Shown here piece after piece: positions 50,453-63,700 of a DNA stretch of 64,000 nucleotides. Position numbers and translations under genes: made by a program. How positions within the stretch are numbered: the stretch's first letter is position 1; the number at the start of each line of letters is the position of its first letter. Source of the DNA: Diospyros lotus (lineage: Eukaryota; Streptophyta; Magnoliopsida; Ericales; Ebenaceae); contig NC_068341.1 in the NCBI RefSeq assembly GCF_014633365.1, positions 8,122,001 to 8,186,000 of the forward strand. The letters are read 5' to 3'. The notes under the pieces were generated by a model. That model was not told the origin of the DNA and made no database searches. It worked only from the letters and a program-made list of their open reading frames with translations.

Positions 50453-51457
50453 CTGAATCATTAACCCTGCGCGCGGGCCAGCATGTGCATGCGGAAGACG
50501 TTGAAGATCAATTTCAATTTTCTAGCTAGATGGATGTGTCTTGGTTTTTGTGTGCGCGTAAGTTCAATGTTATTTTATTAATTAATTATTGGTCATGTAT
50601 TGGCTATTTTGATTCATGTCATTAGTGTGGTTCGTGAATGGATTTATGTACTTATATTTTAAAGGTTAACTCCATTGTATTTGAAGTTTGAAAAATAAAG
50701 GGGAAATTCTACAATTCCTCCGCCAAAACATTTCTCTCTCTTAAAAAAGTCTTTTCCTTCTAAATATCCCTCTACTTTGGTATTAAAGCAAGGTTGTTTT
50801 AAAAGATGGCAAACAATGGTAGAGTCTACTCATTTCAATTTTCTCCTCCCAAACATCTATCTTTCTTAAAAAAAGTTTTTTAGCCTCTCCTCCCTAGCAG
50901 AAGATGGCCACTTTACCTCCCCTTCTTGAATTATTTCTCTGGCTTATTATTGAGACCGTGTTCTATATACTGGCGAGATGATAAATTCAATAATCAAATT
51001 AAGTTTCATCATCGATTATCAAAGTGCATTAGATGGGAGAAGCCTGAACTTTTTGAACCCCGATTAGGCTTAGTGCAATCGGGCTTCATTCAAATACGTC
51101 AACGACAAATTAAGGGAGAACATTTTCATCATTTGACATTTTCGATCATCCTCTCGATAACTCAATTGTTTATACTAGTAGCATTTTTCTATTACTGATT
51201 GTGTTTTGTTCTTTATTAATTTTAAATTAGTATAGGTGATCAACTTTTTTTTGGTTAATACCACACACGCATATATACCTTTGCATTTGTAATAATGAAC
51301 TAATTAAGTAATTAGTTTGTTCTTGACATTCGTTAATTAGCTTAATTTTAAATTGATTATACTAAGTTAAAAATATGTATGTACAATTTACAAGGAATAA
51401 AAGTTTGCCTTTGGAACGGCTAATTAATTAATTAATCAATTAAACTTTGCCTTTAGA
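50453..51457. other. Region between DUF247 gene and CACTA element
   Basis: Contains the DUF247 3' region and a pair of diverged direct repeats around 50715-50760 and 50845-50890 (CTCC-CAAACAT-TCTTAAAAAA-GT). A 90-residue ORF at 50926-51198 (+) contains IRWEKPELFEPRLGLVQSG and ends in a hydrophobic helix. I do not recognise it; it could be a fragment of a real protein, but there is no other support. Confidence 0.4.
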
Positions 51458-51696
51458 CAACACTACAAGAAAAACGGGATTTAGCGATGGATTTTTAGCG
51501 ACGGACATTTCCGTCGCTATTTTGTGACGGAATAACGATGGATTAATTTTTTTTTTTTTTAGAATTAGCAACGGATTTTAGCGACGGAATATTTTTTCGT
51601 TGCTACAAAAATAAAAAAATAAAAAAAATTATTTTTTTAGCTACGGAAATAATAATCCGTCGCTAATTTTAGCGACGGAAATAATTTTCTGTCGCT

Positions 51697-52185
51697 AAAT
51701 TTTAATAATAATAAAAAAATAAAAATTAAATTTTTATATAGCGACGAAATTTGTTTGTGTCGCTATTTTTAGCGATGGAAAAAAGTTTCCGTCGCAATAT
51801 TTTAAAAGAAAAAATTAATTTAATATTAGTTTAAATAATTAAAATAAAATTTTAAATTTAAATTTTTTATTATTAAAATTTAGCGACGAAACGATATTTC
51901 CGTCGCTAAAAATAGTAATGGATATAACTTTCCGTCGCTAAATTTTAATAATAATAAAAAAATAAAAATTAAATTTTTATATAGCGACGGAATTTGTTTC
52001 TGTCGCTATTTTTAGCGACGGAAAAAAGTTTCCGTCGCATATTTTAAAAGAAAAAATTAATTTTAATATTAGTTTAAATAATTAAAATAAAATTTAAAAT
52101 TTAAATTTTTTATTATTAAAATTTAGCGATGGAAGGATATTTCCGTCGCTAAAAATAGCAACGGATATAACTTTCTGTCGTTAAA
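51697..52185 (+). repeat. Two tandem 243-bp units in CACTA subterminal region
   Basis: The TAAATTTTAATAATAATAAA landmark occurs at about 51696, again at 51939, and in shortened form near 52183. Each unit carries the same series of GCGACGGAA / TTCCGTCGC sites, so the duplication doubled the number of presumed transposase sites. Confidence 0.75.
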
Positions 52186-52593
52186 TTTTAATAATAATAA
52201 AAAACTAAAAATAAAATTAATAAAAAAATTAAAATTAGCAACGGATTATTCAAATTCGTGACTGATTTATCCACGGATTCAATATTCTGTCGCTACCTTT
52301 AATTTTTAATTATTTTATTTAATTAATTTATAAATATTTAAATTTGGAATAAATATTTAAATATACATTTAACCATGAGATGAATATTAAAAAATTAATT
52401 TATAAAATTTAAATAAATATATTAATATTAAAAATCATAACATTGCTAAATTCTAACTATATCAATTAAATGTATAATAATTAATTATTTGTAATATTTA
52501 TTAAGTGTGTACAAAATGTAAACAATAATGGGCTTGTAATATTTATTAACTATGAGAATTTTTTGCTAAGCTAAAAGGTTTAAAAACCATAAT

Positions 52594-52850
52594 GGGCTTG
52601 TTTTTTTGCAGCTTAAAAGCTGTAATTTTTAACTTTTAACTTAAAAAAAATGGTAATGTATTGTTTGTTTTAATTTATAGAATTATAACTTATAGCTTCT
52701 ACTAGCTTTTAGAAGGGGTAGAAGTTGACTTTTTCAAAGATAGGGTACCCCAGCTTTTACATCTTTCTGAGAAGTTGTAACAAATAAGTTCACAACTTAT
52801 TTTAAGTTATAAACTATAATTTCTTTAATCAAGTTGCAACAAACATGACC
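52594..52850. mobile_element. MITE nested in the second CACTA element
   Basis: The left end is GGGCTTGTTTTTTTGCAGCTT and the right end inverted is GGTCATGTTTGTTGCAACTT; about 16 of 20 positions agree with small gaps. Both flanks are AAT. The interior repeats ACTTATAAGCT-like words in both orientations. The superfamily is uncertain (PIF/Harbinger or hAT). Confidence 0.45.
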
Positions 52851-55829
52851 AATATATGAACGACATTGTGTCTTATACTTGATAACAATATCATATGTCA
52901 CTATCTAATATAAATATTATGTACAAAACATTAATGTGGATCAAGAAAAAAATAAATATATCTCTTTATCATTTGTCCTCTCTAATTTTATCTCTGACTT
53001 GTAGATGAAATTCAACAATTTGAAACTCGCTGTGTTGATCAGATGGGTTCTGCCATTAGTATTGTTCTATTCTATAATTGAGAATCCTAAGTTCCGTGGA
53101 TGTTTTTAATTTTTATTTTTTAATTTTTTTTATGAAACTCAAAAATTACCCTAAAAATTTATAAATGTTATGTAGATTTTGTTTAATATAATTTTTATTT
53201 ATAGAAAAATTAATTTTTTAATATAACAAACTATTAATAAATAATTCAATATATCAAATTAATTTTTAAATAAATATTAATTTAAAATATAATAATTTAA
53301 ATTATTTTATTATCACATTTTAGATAATTACAGTAAGATTTTATTTAAGTTATTTAATAATAAAATTTTATTTAAAATACATTATTTTTATTAATTAAAT
53401 AATTATTAATATTATTTTTATAAGTTATATTATTTTTTATATAATTAAAATATTAAAAATAAATAAATTCAAGAGGCAAGAATTTATTTTAATAATAGTT
53501 TTAATAATAAAAAAATTAAAAAATACATTTTTAGATAGAGACGAAATTTATTTTCTATCATTAATTTTACCGATGGAATTTATCTTATGTCGCAAATATT
53601 AGAGACGGAAATAAATTCCGTCCATAAAGTTTAAAATAAAAAATAATAAATTAAATTTTGCAACAGATTTAATATTCTGTCACTACTTTTAGCGATGCAA
53701 AACTATTTCCATTGCTAAAAAATTAAATTTTAATTGTAATTTTTTTGCTTTTGAAATATAGAGACGGAAATTTTTTTTTGTCGCAAATTTTAAAAATAAA
53801 AAATTAATATTTAATACGAAATCAAATAATAAAAAATAAATAAATAAATAAATTTAGTGACGAATTGTACGAGTTCGTTGCTGATGTAGATATGGAACTT
53901 TCAATCTGTCGCTAAACTTAATTTTTATTTATTTATTTAATTAATTTATAAATATTAAATTCTATAAGAAATTAAATATATTAATGTATATTTAATTAAA
54001 AAAATTAAAAATTTAGATAAATATATTAATTTTAGATAAATATATTAAATTTAAAAATCATAATATTACTAAATTCCAAATACATTAATTAATATATTTC
54101 ATGTGCATAAAAATAAAACAATATCGAGGAATTACATTATATAGAAAAGAGTTTATAAGCTATCTTATCAATGTCTTATTCTCTATAATTAGGAGAATTA
54201 TATAAAAATAAAACAATTAAATATATAATTAAGTCATTCACAATAAATAATAAAAAATAAAATATTTATTTAATATATTTATGTAGCGGTTGATAAAATG
54301 AGCAAGATAAGTAAATATAAAGATAAGTTCGAAATAGTTTTCGGACTAAGATATTGAATAATGGTTTTCTCCCTTAATAGTTATACTAGAAAAAAACTAT
54401 AGGGGGTTAATTTTTATTTTTGAAGTTTAAGTGTTATGAATAAAATATTAATGTTGAACAAGAAAAAAATAAATATATTTTTATATAAATTTAAAAATTC
54501 TAATTCATATCCCTCTCTCTTAATTGGCAGTATTTGTTAACCACTAACTATTATTTGTCAACAACCAACTATCAATCACTTGTCGTTATCACCATTATCT
54601 TTTTCCTCGCACCATTAGTTGGTGTCGCAACAAATTACCTCATGTTATTAAATATTATATCTTTGTTGTTTTGTTGATCATCATTTCACTTTTTTTCTTT
54701 GTATGACAGTATATCGTTAGTTTTAAATATTTATGATTTTTAGAATTTTTAATTTTATTTTTGTTGTTTACTACTTTATTGAATCAAATTAATTAAAATT
54801 CGATATAACCTCTTTGTTTGTATGACAATATATCGTTAGTTTTTAAAATGTATTATTTTTTAATTTCTAATTTTATTTTTGGTTTTTACTACTTTATTGA
54901 ATGAAATTAATTAAAATTCGAAATAATCGAATTAATTGAATCAAATTAATAAGAATTATCATTTTTTTAAAATTTGCTTCTATTCAATTAATGTTTTTAA
55001 AAAAAATTAGTTTTTTGTTTTCAATTATATTTTTTAGTTAAAAATAATCTAATCGATTGGATTTTAAGACAATGATTTTTTTATGGTAATAAAATGACGT
55101 CGTTTTTGGCCTATCACACAATTTTTCAGCTTGTTCGATTTTTTAGCTTATTTGGTTTATCGGTTAATTCAATTTTAATTAATTTTTTTATATGTTTGTT
55201 TGGTTTATTGAATCTGTTTAGTTTATGTAGTCTATATTTAGTTTTTTCTATTGTTAGTTAATTTAATTTATTTGGTTTAATCGGTCAAGTTAATTTAGTT
55301 TAATTTCTCAATTCAATTTATTAATTTTTAATTAATTTGATAATTGAACCGATTGTTTATATACCCCTAATAATGAGGGAAACTCTTTATATATGAAAGA
55401 GAAAATAATCAAAATTTTCTTCTTTAAAAAATTAAAGACTACTCAACATTCAAAATATATAAAGAATATTGTTATAATATTTTTGAATTTTTTTTATCTT
55501 TTATAAATTTTTTATTAAAATAGTATTTATAACATATCAAATTAATTTATTATAATTGTTAGATTTATAATATAAGTATTTTTTAAATTAATATTAATTT
55601 AAAATACAATGATTTAAATTATTTTATTATGATATTTTAAATGATTATAATAAATTATTAATAAAATTATTTAATAATTATCATAATTTTAATAATTTTA
55701 TTTATTATTATAATTTTACATTAATATAAATTTTATTAATTAAATAATAATAATTATTATTTTAATAATTTTAATATTACATAAATTTATATATAAAAAT
55801 TATTAATAAATAAAATTTATTAATGAAAG

Positions 55830-56540
55830 AGGTGGGGAACTCCCCGCCTCTTTCACTCCCCCCGGTAAACCCCTCCTTTCCCTTCCCCCCATAAAACCCT
55901 CCCCCCCTGCTCTCTCCCTCTTTCCCTCTTCTCCCTTCTCTGCATTACCCTCTCTGTATTACCCTTCTCCCCCTCTCTCTCTCTCTGGTTTCTGTTGATC
56001 CCAAGCGTCTCGGGTGGTGGCCAATAGTCTTGCTGTTTTAATCGCAGACTCTCGCGGATATATAATCAGCCATAAGATTTGGAGGTTTTATAGATATATA
56101 GATGTAGCTAGTGTGTATTCGGAAGCATATATTCAGAGGAATTGGAGCTTTTATATTTATATATATAAATAGTTATAGAAGCAAGCAAGCAATCTGGGGG
56201 CAAAACGAAGACGAAGACGACAAGATTATTGGTTCTGGAATCAATGTTCAACTCCAGTAAGTCTCCATTTATTCCATTCTCCCTTACAACCATAGGCATA
56301 GCTAGCCGTTAGAAGCGTCTATAACACCTGTTGAACATTGATTTTGGATTTCATTTTCTTCAATCAGAGAGAGAAGGAATTAACCTGTGCACATACATAC
56401 ATGTATAATGCTGTGTGGATGATAACAACTGTATAACCCACCCATGCCATCGTCGCTGCTTCTGCATCGCTCGTCGCATCCTTGCTGCACACCGTCGTCG
56501 CCCCCCGCCACGTCGTCGCTGCCCATTTCCAAAAGGTCCC
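55830..56540 (+). other. Captured leader-like block inside CACTA
   Basis: An abrupt switch from AT-rich DNA to C/T-rich sequence (CTCTCCCTCTTTCCCTC and similar), followed by mixed sequence with TATATAA near 56058, GAAGACGAAGACGAC near 56208, and a good splice-donor match CCAGTAAGT near 56254-56262. A second GC-rich part near 56450-56520 has CGTCGTCGC words. The order looks like promoter, leader and first donor taken from a host gene. No coding frame is identifiable. Confidence 0.4.
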
Positions 56541-56644
56541 CCCTCTCTCTGTATATATATATATATATATATATAGATTTACATGTGTGTTTGCTTCATT
56601 TCTGTATTTGGTGTTAATTTAATTTAGTGTTAATTTAATTTAGT

Positions 56645-57138
56645 TTAGTGTAAATTAATTTAGTGTTAATTTAATTTAGTTTAGTTTATGTGTAAAGATA
56701 TGTGTGTTAATTTAGTGTATTTGATTATGTTTATGTGTGTATCTAATTTTGTATTTGATTATTCATTATGTACATTTTATTATGTGTATCCTATTATTTT
56801 GTGTATTTTTTATAGTGTTTTATGTTTTGTGTACATTTGATATTTTAAAATTATTAATTTAGTATATTATATAGATATACGTGCGTGCCCGTATGTGTTA
56901 ATGTATATTTGATTATGTGTGTTATTTGATTATGTATATAGATATGTGTGTTAATTTAGTTTAGTGTAAATTCATTTAGTGTTAATTTAATTTAGTTTAG
57001 TTTATGTATATAGATATGTGTGTTAATTTAATGTATTTGATTATGTATATGTGTGTATCTAATTGTGTATTTGATTATTCATTTGATATTTTAAAATTAT
57101 TAATTTAGTGTATTATATAGATATACACGTGCACGGGT
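56645..57138 (+). repeat. Imperfect tandem duplication in CACTA interior
   Basis: The order TTTAGTGTTAATTTAATTTAG, then GATATGTGTGTTAATTTA, then GTGTGTATCTAATT, then GATATTTTAAAATTATTAAT occurs once at about 56645-56890 and again, shorter, at about 56962-57125. Confidence 0.65.
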
Positions 57139-57871
57139 GTATTATTTGTGTCGCTAAAGTTTTAAAAAAAAATTAATATATTTTTTAATTTACTTCAGCG
57201 ACGAAAAATTCCGTCGTTATAATTAATTTAATAAAATTCAAAAAAATTCGTAGCGACGGAATTTTTCGTCGCTATAGTTAATTTTAAAAAAAATTTGAAA
57301 AATATTAGCGACGGAAACTTCCGTCGCTATATTAATTGAATAAAAAAATTCTAAATTAATAGCGACGGAAAATTTCCGTCGATATAGTTAATTCAATAAA
57401 AAATTTAAAATATTATAAATTTCATAAAAAAATTCTAAAATATAGCGACAGAATAGTTCGTCGCTAAAAAGAAGAATTTCTTTTTTTAAAAAAAATTGCG
57501 ACGGAAATATCCGTCGCACCATTTAAAAAAAATAAAAAAATTCTTTTTTTTTAATTAGCGACGGAATATTCCGTCGCTATATTTTAAATATTTTTTTAAA
57601 AAATAATAGCGACGGAATTTTAAATTTTTTTTTTATAAATATTACGGCGGAAATATTCCATCGCAATTTTTTTTAAAAAATACAGTTAGCGACGGAAATA
57701 TTTCTGTCGCTAAGAAGTTGCTAAAATAGCGACGGATCCGTCGCAAAGAAAATTTAGCGACGCAGACTTTAGCGACGGACAGTTTCCATCGCTAAATATA
57801 TTTTGCGACGGAATTTTGGATTTAGCGACAGAAATATTCTGTCACTAAATCCCAGAATTCTTGTAGTGCAA

Positions 57872-58080
57872 GGCGAAGGACGGACGTGGCTAGCTCAGCT
57901 GGTGCTTCAATTTTCATGGTGCCGAGGAGGCTTTGTAAGCTCAAGGAAGGTGCTTATAGCCTTCCTCTCCACTGGGCTCTTCGCTGCAGCGATTCCCATC
58001 TGCAAAAACCAGAAATTCAGAACATCAATTTTGAGTTACTTGATCCGCGCACAGATCTGCTTGCTCGTCTTCTTATTCTC
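57872..58080 (+). pseudogene. DUF247 gene fragment next to CACTA right end
   Basis: Encodes GASIFMVPRRLCKLKEGAYS, then out of frame LHWALRC, then KPEIQNINFELLDPRTDLLARL. This parallels the N-terminal part of the DUF247 protein at 49055 (ASIFMVPERLRKLNETAY ... SPEIQNIKLSYLNDLLAR). A frame change lies in the middle, and similarity stops near 58080. The fragment begins within about 10 bp of the CACTA target duplication, but no DUF247 sequence is seen on the other side of the element. It is a dead partial duplicate. Confidence 0.75.
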
Positions 58081-58707
58081 CACCGTATGTTATTCTTAAT
58101 CATCTTCTCCTTTATATTAGTTTTGGTTGATGTTCCTCTTAATAATTATATTGATAAACTTACTTTTTGTCATTTTCTTTCTTCTCTGTTCATTCTCTTC
58201 TCTTCTCTGCTACAAGTTCCCTTTTCTTCTTCTTCTTCTTCTTCTTCTGTCGTCAAATCGTCCGCCTCCTTCGCCCACAACCAAATCTGGTCATCGCCTT
58301 CGCCGCCGACACCCTTCTTCTTCCACCACCGACCGCGTCTTCTTCCAGATCTGATCGCCGCCACTACCGCTTGCATAACTGCGACCATATTTTTTTTTGT
58401 TTCCTTCTTTTTCTTCTGCTGCCCTCTTCCTTCAATTATATAAAATTTTATTTTATTTTTTTTGCTTGGAATTGAATTTTATTTTTATTCAATTTTTTAA
58501 ATACTTCTTAGTATAGAAAACGAAAATAAATTGTTTTCAAGATAGATTTGGTAATTTAATACTTTTTTGAAATTATAAATAAGAATTTTTAATTTTGTAA
58601 TATAAAAAGAGTATTCTTGTCAATTTTATAATAACAATTATTTTTTCTAGATAATTTTGATAATTCATTTTTTTTAACTTCATACTAAAAAAATATATAT
58701 ATATGTA
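58081..58707. other. Spacer with (CTT)n microsatellite
   Basis: A (CTT)n tract lies at about 58225-58248, followed by a C-rich stretch to 58385. The ORFs across it are low complexity with no family. AT-rich to the LINE boundary. Confidence 0.5.
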
Positions 58708-60590
58708 TACAACAATAACAACAACATATCCAGCCTTTATCTCACTATGTGGGGTCGATTACATAAATTCTAAACTTCCATGTATTTCTATCTTTTGTCA
58801 TATCTTCATTGAGATCCATACACTCCATATCAAACTTTAATGTCTCCCTCAAAGTCTTCTTAGGTCTGCTTCTATCTCTTTTTTTGATTAATTGTTCCAT
58901 TTCATCAACTCTCCTCACATGAGCGTCTCTTGGTTTCCTTCTCACATGACCAAACCATCTTAGTCTAGTCTCTCTCATCTTCTCCTCTATTGGCACTACT
59001 CCTATCTTATTACGAATAACTTCATTTCTAATTTTATCTTTTCTTGTATGGCCGCACATCAATCTTAACATCCTCATCTCTGCTACACTCGTCTTTTGCT
59101 CATGTTGGTATTTGACTGCCTAACATTTTGAGCCGTACAACAAAACTGGTCTTATAGCTGTCCTATAGAATTTTTCTTTCAATTTTAATGGGATTTTACC
59201 ATCACATAACACCCTCGATGCATTTTTCCATTTTAGCCAACATGCCTTAATTCTATGTGTGACATCCTCGTGAATTTCTCCATCTTTTTGAATCACTGAT
59301 CCCAAATATCGAAAATAGTATTTTCTTTGTAAGATTTGGTCTTCCAATTTTATTATAACATCCTCCACTCTTGCATTCTTACTAAATTTACATTCCATAT
59401 ATTCTGTTTTCTTTTTGCTTAATTTAAATCCCTTAGATTCTAAATTGTTTCTCCATAACTCAAGCTTAGTATTCACTCATTCTTTTGTTTCATCCACCAA
59501 CACTATGTCGTATGCAAATAGCATACACCATGGCACCTCTGTCTGAATATCTTTAGTGAGTTCATCCATTACTAAAGCAAATAAGTATGGACTTAGTGCA
59601 GAACCTTGATGCAATGCTATTGTAATTTTAAACGGTTTAATATCCCCTTCGCATGTTCTGACCATTGTCTCTGCACTATGATACATGTCCTTAAGGGCTT
59701 GTAAATAGGCTATTCGGACTCATTTCTTCTCTAAAACTCTCCATAATACTTCTCTAGGGACCCTACCATAGGCCTTTTCTAGATCTATAAACACCATATG
59801 TAGGTCCTTCTGATGATCCTGATACCTTTCCATTAGGCGCCTCAGTAGGTATATAGTTTCCATTGTTGACCTACCGGGCATGAAACCAAACTGATTTTCT
59901 GAGACCTCTGTTTTTTTTTTTTCTGAGCCTCTGCTCTATTACTCTCTCCCAGAGTTTCATGGTATGGCTCATTAACTTAATTCCTCTGTAATTTTCACAG
60001 TTTTGAACATCTCCTTTGTTCTTATATATAGGGACTAAAGTACTCTTCCTTCACTCATCTGGCATATTTTTTGATTTAAGAATCGCGTTAAATAATTTCG
60101 TTAGCCATGAGATACCTTCTTCTCCCATGCATTTCCATGCTTCTATTGATATATTATTCGGTTCCACCGCCTTATGATTTTTCATATTTTTTAATACTTG
60201 TCTTATTTCATTTGGACTTATGCGTCGATAAAATGTATAGTTCACGTTCCCTTTCGGAGTTACTAAGATGTCCCAACCTAACTCTTGTGTCGCCATCATC
60301 ATTGAATAATTTTGTGAAATACTCATTCCATCTCTCCTTAATCGCTCTCTCATTCACTAATACATTTTGATTTTCATCTTTTATACATTTCACTTAATTT
60401 AAATCTCTTGTTTTTCTTTCTCTTGCTTTAGCTAATTTATATATATCTCTTTCTCCATCTTTTGTATCAAGTCGTTTATATAGATTCTCGTATACTTTTG
60501 ACTTTGTTTCACTAACAACTTTTTTTGCTGCCTTTTTTGATTCTTTATAATTTTTTTAATTTTCTTCATTGTTGTAATGATATACAGCCT
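58708..60590 (-). mobile_element. RTE-type LINE, 5'-truncated copy
   Basis: Minus-strand non-LTR retrotransposon. The 3' end (low coordinate) has the RTE-style tail GTTGTTGTTATTGTTGTA. An 8-bp duplication TATATGTA flanks it (58700-58707 and 60591-60598). It keeps most of the reverse transcriptase (NEIRQVLKNMKNHKAVEPNN, then HQGSALSPYLFALVMDEL) and the C-terminal region (RMLRLMCGHTRKDKIRNE, RLRWFGHVRR). The endonuclease is missing through 5' truncation. The catalytic FADD box reads FAYD (near 59510), so one metal-binding Asp is lost. Stops interrupt the frame at 59720, 59477 and 59120. Confidence 0.9.
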
Positions 60591-60759
60591 TATATGTAAA
60601 ATAAATAGTTTAGATTCTAACGTAATCATCTACGTAGAAAAGTGGGAATTATTATCTAAAGGAATTTTTAACGAATCTTAGAAGTCAATGTGTCAAATTT
60701 TGTTTGGGTCCACTTTTATCTGTAGTTAGTACGAGATAATTCCTACCAGGAGGTACTAT
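60591..60759. other. Short spacer between LINE and hAT-like element
   Basis: Contains the right LINE target duplication (60591-60598) and no other recognisable feature. Confidence 0.5.
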
Positions 60760-63700
60760 TAGGGATGGCAATTGCAACAGAAATCGTGGGGAACCGAACC
60801 GAAACCGAACCGGTCAATGTGGTTAAAAATCGTTTGACTGGGTAATGGTTTGGTTCGGGGAAAAACCAAATACTGTTTCAATGGGTATGGTTTGGTTATG
60901 GTTTTCACTAAAACCAAACCAAAACCCGAACCGAAACCGAACCGAATCGAATATATATATAATATATATTATATACAACCCCGCCCACCTGAGGCTAGCC
61001 CATCCCAACCCAATTGTCTTACTTGCAAACCCTTCTCCACTTCTCTTCTCCTTCATCTCTCAACCTCACTCTCACTCTCTCTCACCCTCGCTGCCTCTCG
61101 CTCGTTCGCCCGCCCTCGCCCTCGCTGGATCTCTCTTGCTAGGGCTCGGCCCCTGCTCTCGCTTGCCCTCAATTTTTCTAACCTTTTCTGCCTTATTTCT
61201 CTTGCTCCTCTGCTCCTCGGCTACATGAATTCTAGACTTCCATGTATTTTTGTCTTTTGTCATATCCTCATTTAGATCCATATATTTCATATCAAATTTT
61301 AATGTCTCTCCCAAAGTCTTCTTGGGTCTACCTCTACCTCTTTTTGTGACTAATTGTTCCATTTCATCAACTCTTATCACAGGAGCATCTCTTAGTCTCT
61401 TTCTCACATGACCAAACCATCTTAGTTTAGTTTCTCTCATCTTCTCCTTGATTGGCACTACTCCTACCTTATTACGAATAACTTCATTTCTAATTTTATC
61501 CTTTCTTGTATGTCCGCACATCCATCTTAACATCCTCATCTCTGCTACACTCGTCTTTTGCTCATGCTGATATTTGACTGCCTAACATTCTGAGCCATAC
61601 AGCAAGACTGGTCTTATAGCTGTCTTATAAAATTTTTCTTTCAATTTTAATGGAATTTTACCATCGCATAACACCCCCGATGGATTTCTCCATTTTAGCC
61701 AACCTGCCTTAATTCTATGTGCGACATTCTCGTGGATTTCTCCATCTTTTTGAATCACTGATCCCAAATATCGAAAATGGTCTTTTCTTTGTAATATTTG
61801 GTCTTCTAATTTTATTATAACATCATCCACTCTTGTATTTTTACTAAATTTGCATTCCATATATTCTGTTTTCTTTCTACTTAATTTAAATCCCTTAGAT
61901 TCTAAATTGTTTCTCCACAACTCAAGCTTAGTGTTCACTCATTCTTTTGTTTTATCCACCAACACTATGTCGTCTGCAAATAGCATACACCATGGCACAT
62001 CTGTCTGAATATCTTTAGTGAGTTCATCCATTACTAGGGCAAATAAGTATGGACTTAGTGTAGAACCTTGATGCAGTCCTATTGTAGTTGTAAATGGTTC
62101 AGTATCCTCTCCGCATGTTCTGACCCTTGTCTCTACACCATGATACATGTCCTTAAGGGCTTGTATATAGGCTATTTTGATTCATTTCTTCTCTAAAACC
62201 CTCCATAATACTTCTCTAGGGACCCTATCATAGGCCTTTTCTAGATCTATAAACACCATATGTAGGTCCTTCTGATGATCTCGATACCTTTCTATTAGAC
62301 GCTTCAATAAATATATAGCTTCCATTGTTGACCTACCAGGCATGAAACCAAACTGATTTTCTGACACCTTTGTTTCCTTTCTGAGCCTTTGCTCTATTAC
62401 TCTCTCACAGAGTTTCATGGTATGACTCATTAACTTAATTCCTCTATAATTTTCACAGTTTTGAACATCTCATTTGTTCTTGTATATAGGAACCAAAGTA
62501 CTCTTCCTCCACTCATCTGACATCTTTTTTGATTTAAGGATGGCATTAAATAGTTGCGTTAGCCAGGAGATGCCCTCTTCTCCCATGCATTTCCATGCTT
62601 CTATTGGTACATTATCTGGTCCCACTGTCTTATGATTTTTCATCTTTTTTAATGCTTGTCTTATTTCATTTGAACTTATGCGTCGATAGAATGTGTAGCT
62701 CACATTCCCTTCGGAGTTACTAAGATGTCACAACCTAACTCTTGTGTCACCACCATCATTGAATAATTTTGTGAAATACTCATTCCATCTCTCCTTAATC
62801 GCTCCCTCATTTACTAAAACATTTTGATTGTCATCTTTTATGCATTTCACTTGATTTAAATCCTGTATTTTTCTTTCTCTTACTTTAGCTAATTTATATA
62901 TATCCCTTTCTCCATCTTTTGTATCAAGTCGTTTATATAGATTCTCATATGATTTTGACCTTGCTTCACTAACAGCTCTTTTTGTTGCCTTTTTTGCTTC
63001 TTTATAATTTTTTTGATTTTCTTCATTATTGCATTGATATACCGCCTTATAGCAAGTTTTCTTATTTTTAATTTTCAATTGTACCTCTTCATTCTACCAC
63101 CAAGACTCCTTAAGGTTAGGGGCTCTACCATTTGTCTCTCCAAGGACTACCTTTGCCGTGCTTCTCAAAGTATTAGCCATTTCTTTCCACATTTGGTTTG
63201 TCTGTCTTTCTCCATTCCATTCCCTTCTACCCCTTAATTTTTCTTTGAAGATTAGTTGTTTCTCCTCTTTTAAATTCCACCACCTGATTCTTGGATTTTG
63301 TTTTATGTGATTTTTTCTCTTTCAATTTCTTACTTGGACATCAAGTACTAGAAGTCTATGTTGAGTAGTCAAACACTCTCCCGGTATCACCTTACAATTC
63401 CTACAACATAACCGATCCTTTTGTCTCATGAGGAAGTAATCTATTTGGGTGCTTGAGGTGATATTTTTATATGTGATTAAGTGTTCGTCCCGTTTTTTGA
63501 ACCTAGTATTGGTTATAATGAGCCCATATGCCATAGTAAAATCTAGGATAGATTTACCCTCATTATTAATTTTCCCGAATCCATACCCTCCATGTACCTC
63601 TCTATATCCGTTTTCGTCTCTACCTACGTGCCCATTTAAGTCACCTCCTATAATCACTTTCTTTCCTCTTGGTATCATTTGTATGAGTCCCTCTAGGTCC

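Larger units (their letters stand above)
51461..57868. mobile_element. Second CACTA (En/Spm-type) transposon, 6.4 kb
   Basis: The left end is CACTACAAGAAAAACGGGA and the right end, on the opposite strand, is CACTACAAGAATTCTGGGA. A 3-bp target duplication CAA flanks it (51458-51460 and 57869-57871). Subterminal zones (51478-52310 and 57140-57850) are packed with TTTAGCGACGG / CCGTCGCTAAA words, and a similar decayed cluster sits at 53530-53925. No transposase ORF is seen, so it is non-autonomous. The interior includes a MITE and a GC-richer leader-like block near 55830-56540. Confidence 0.92.
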
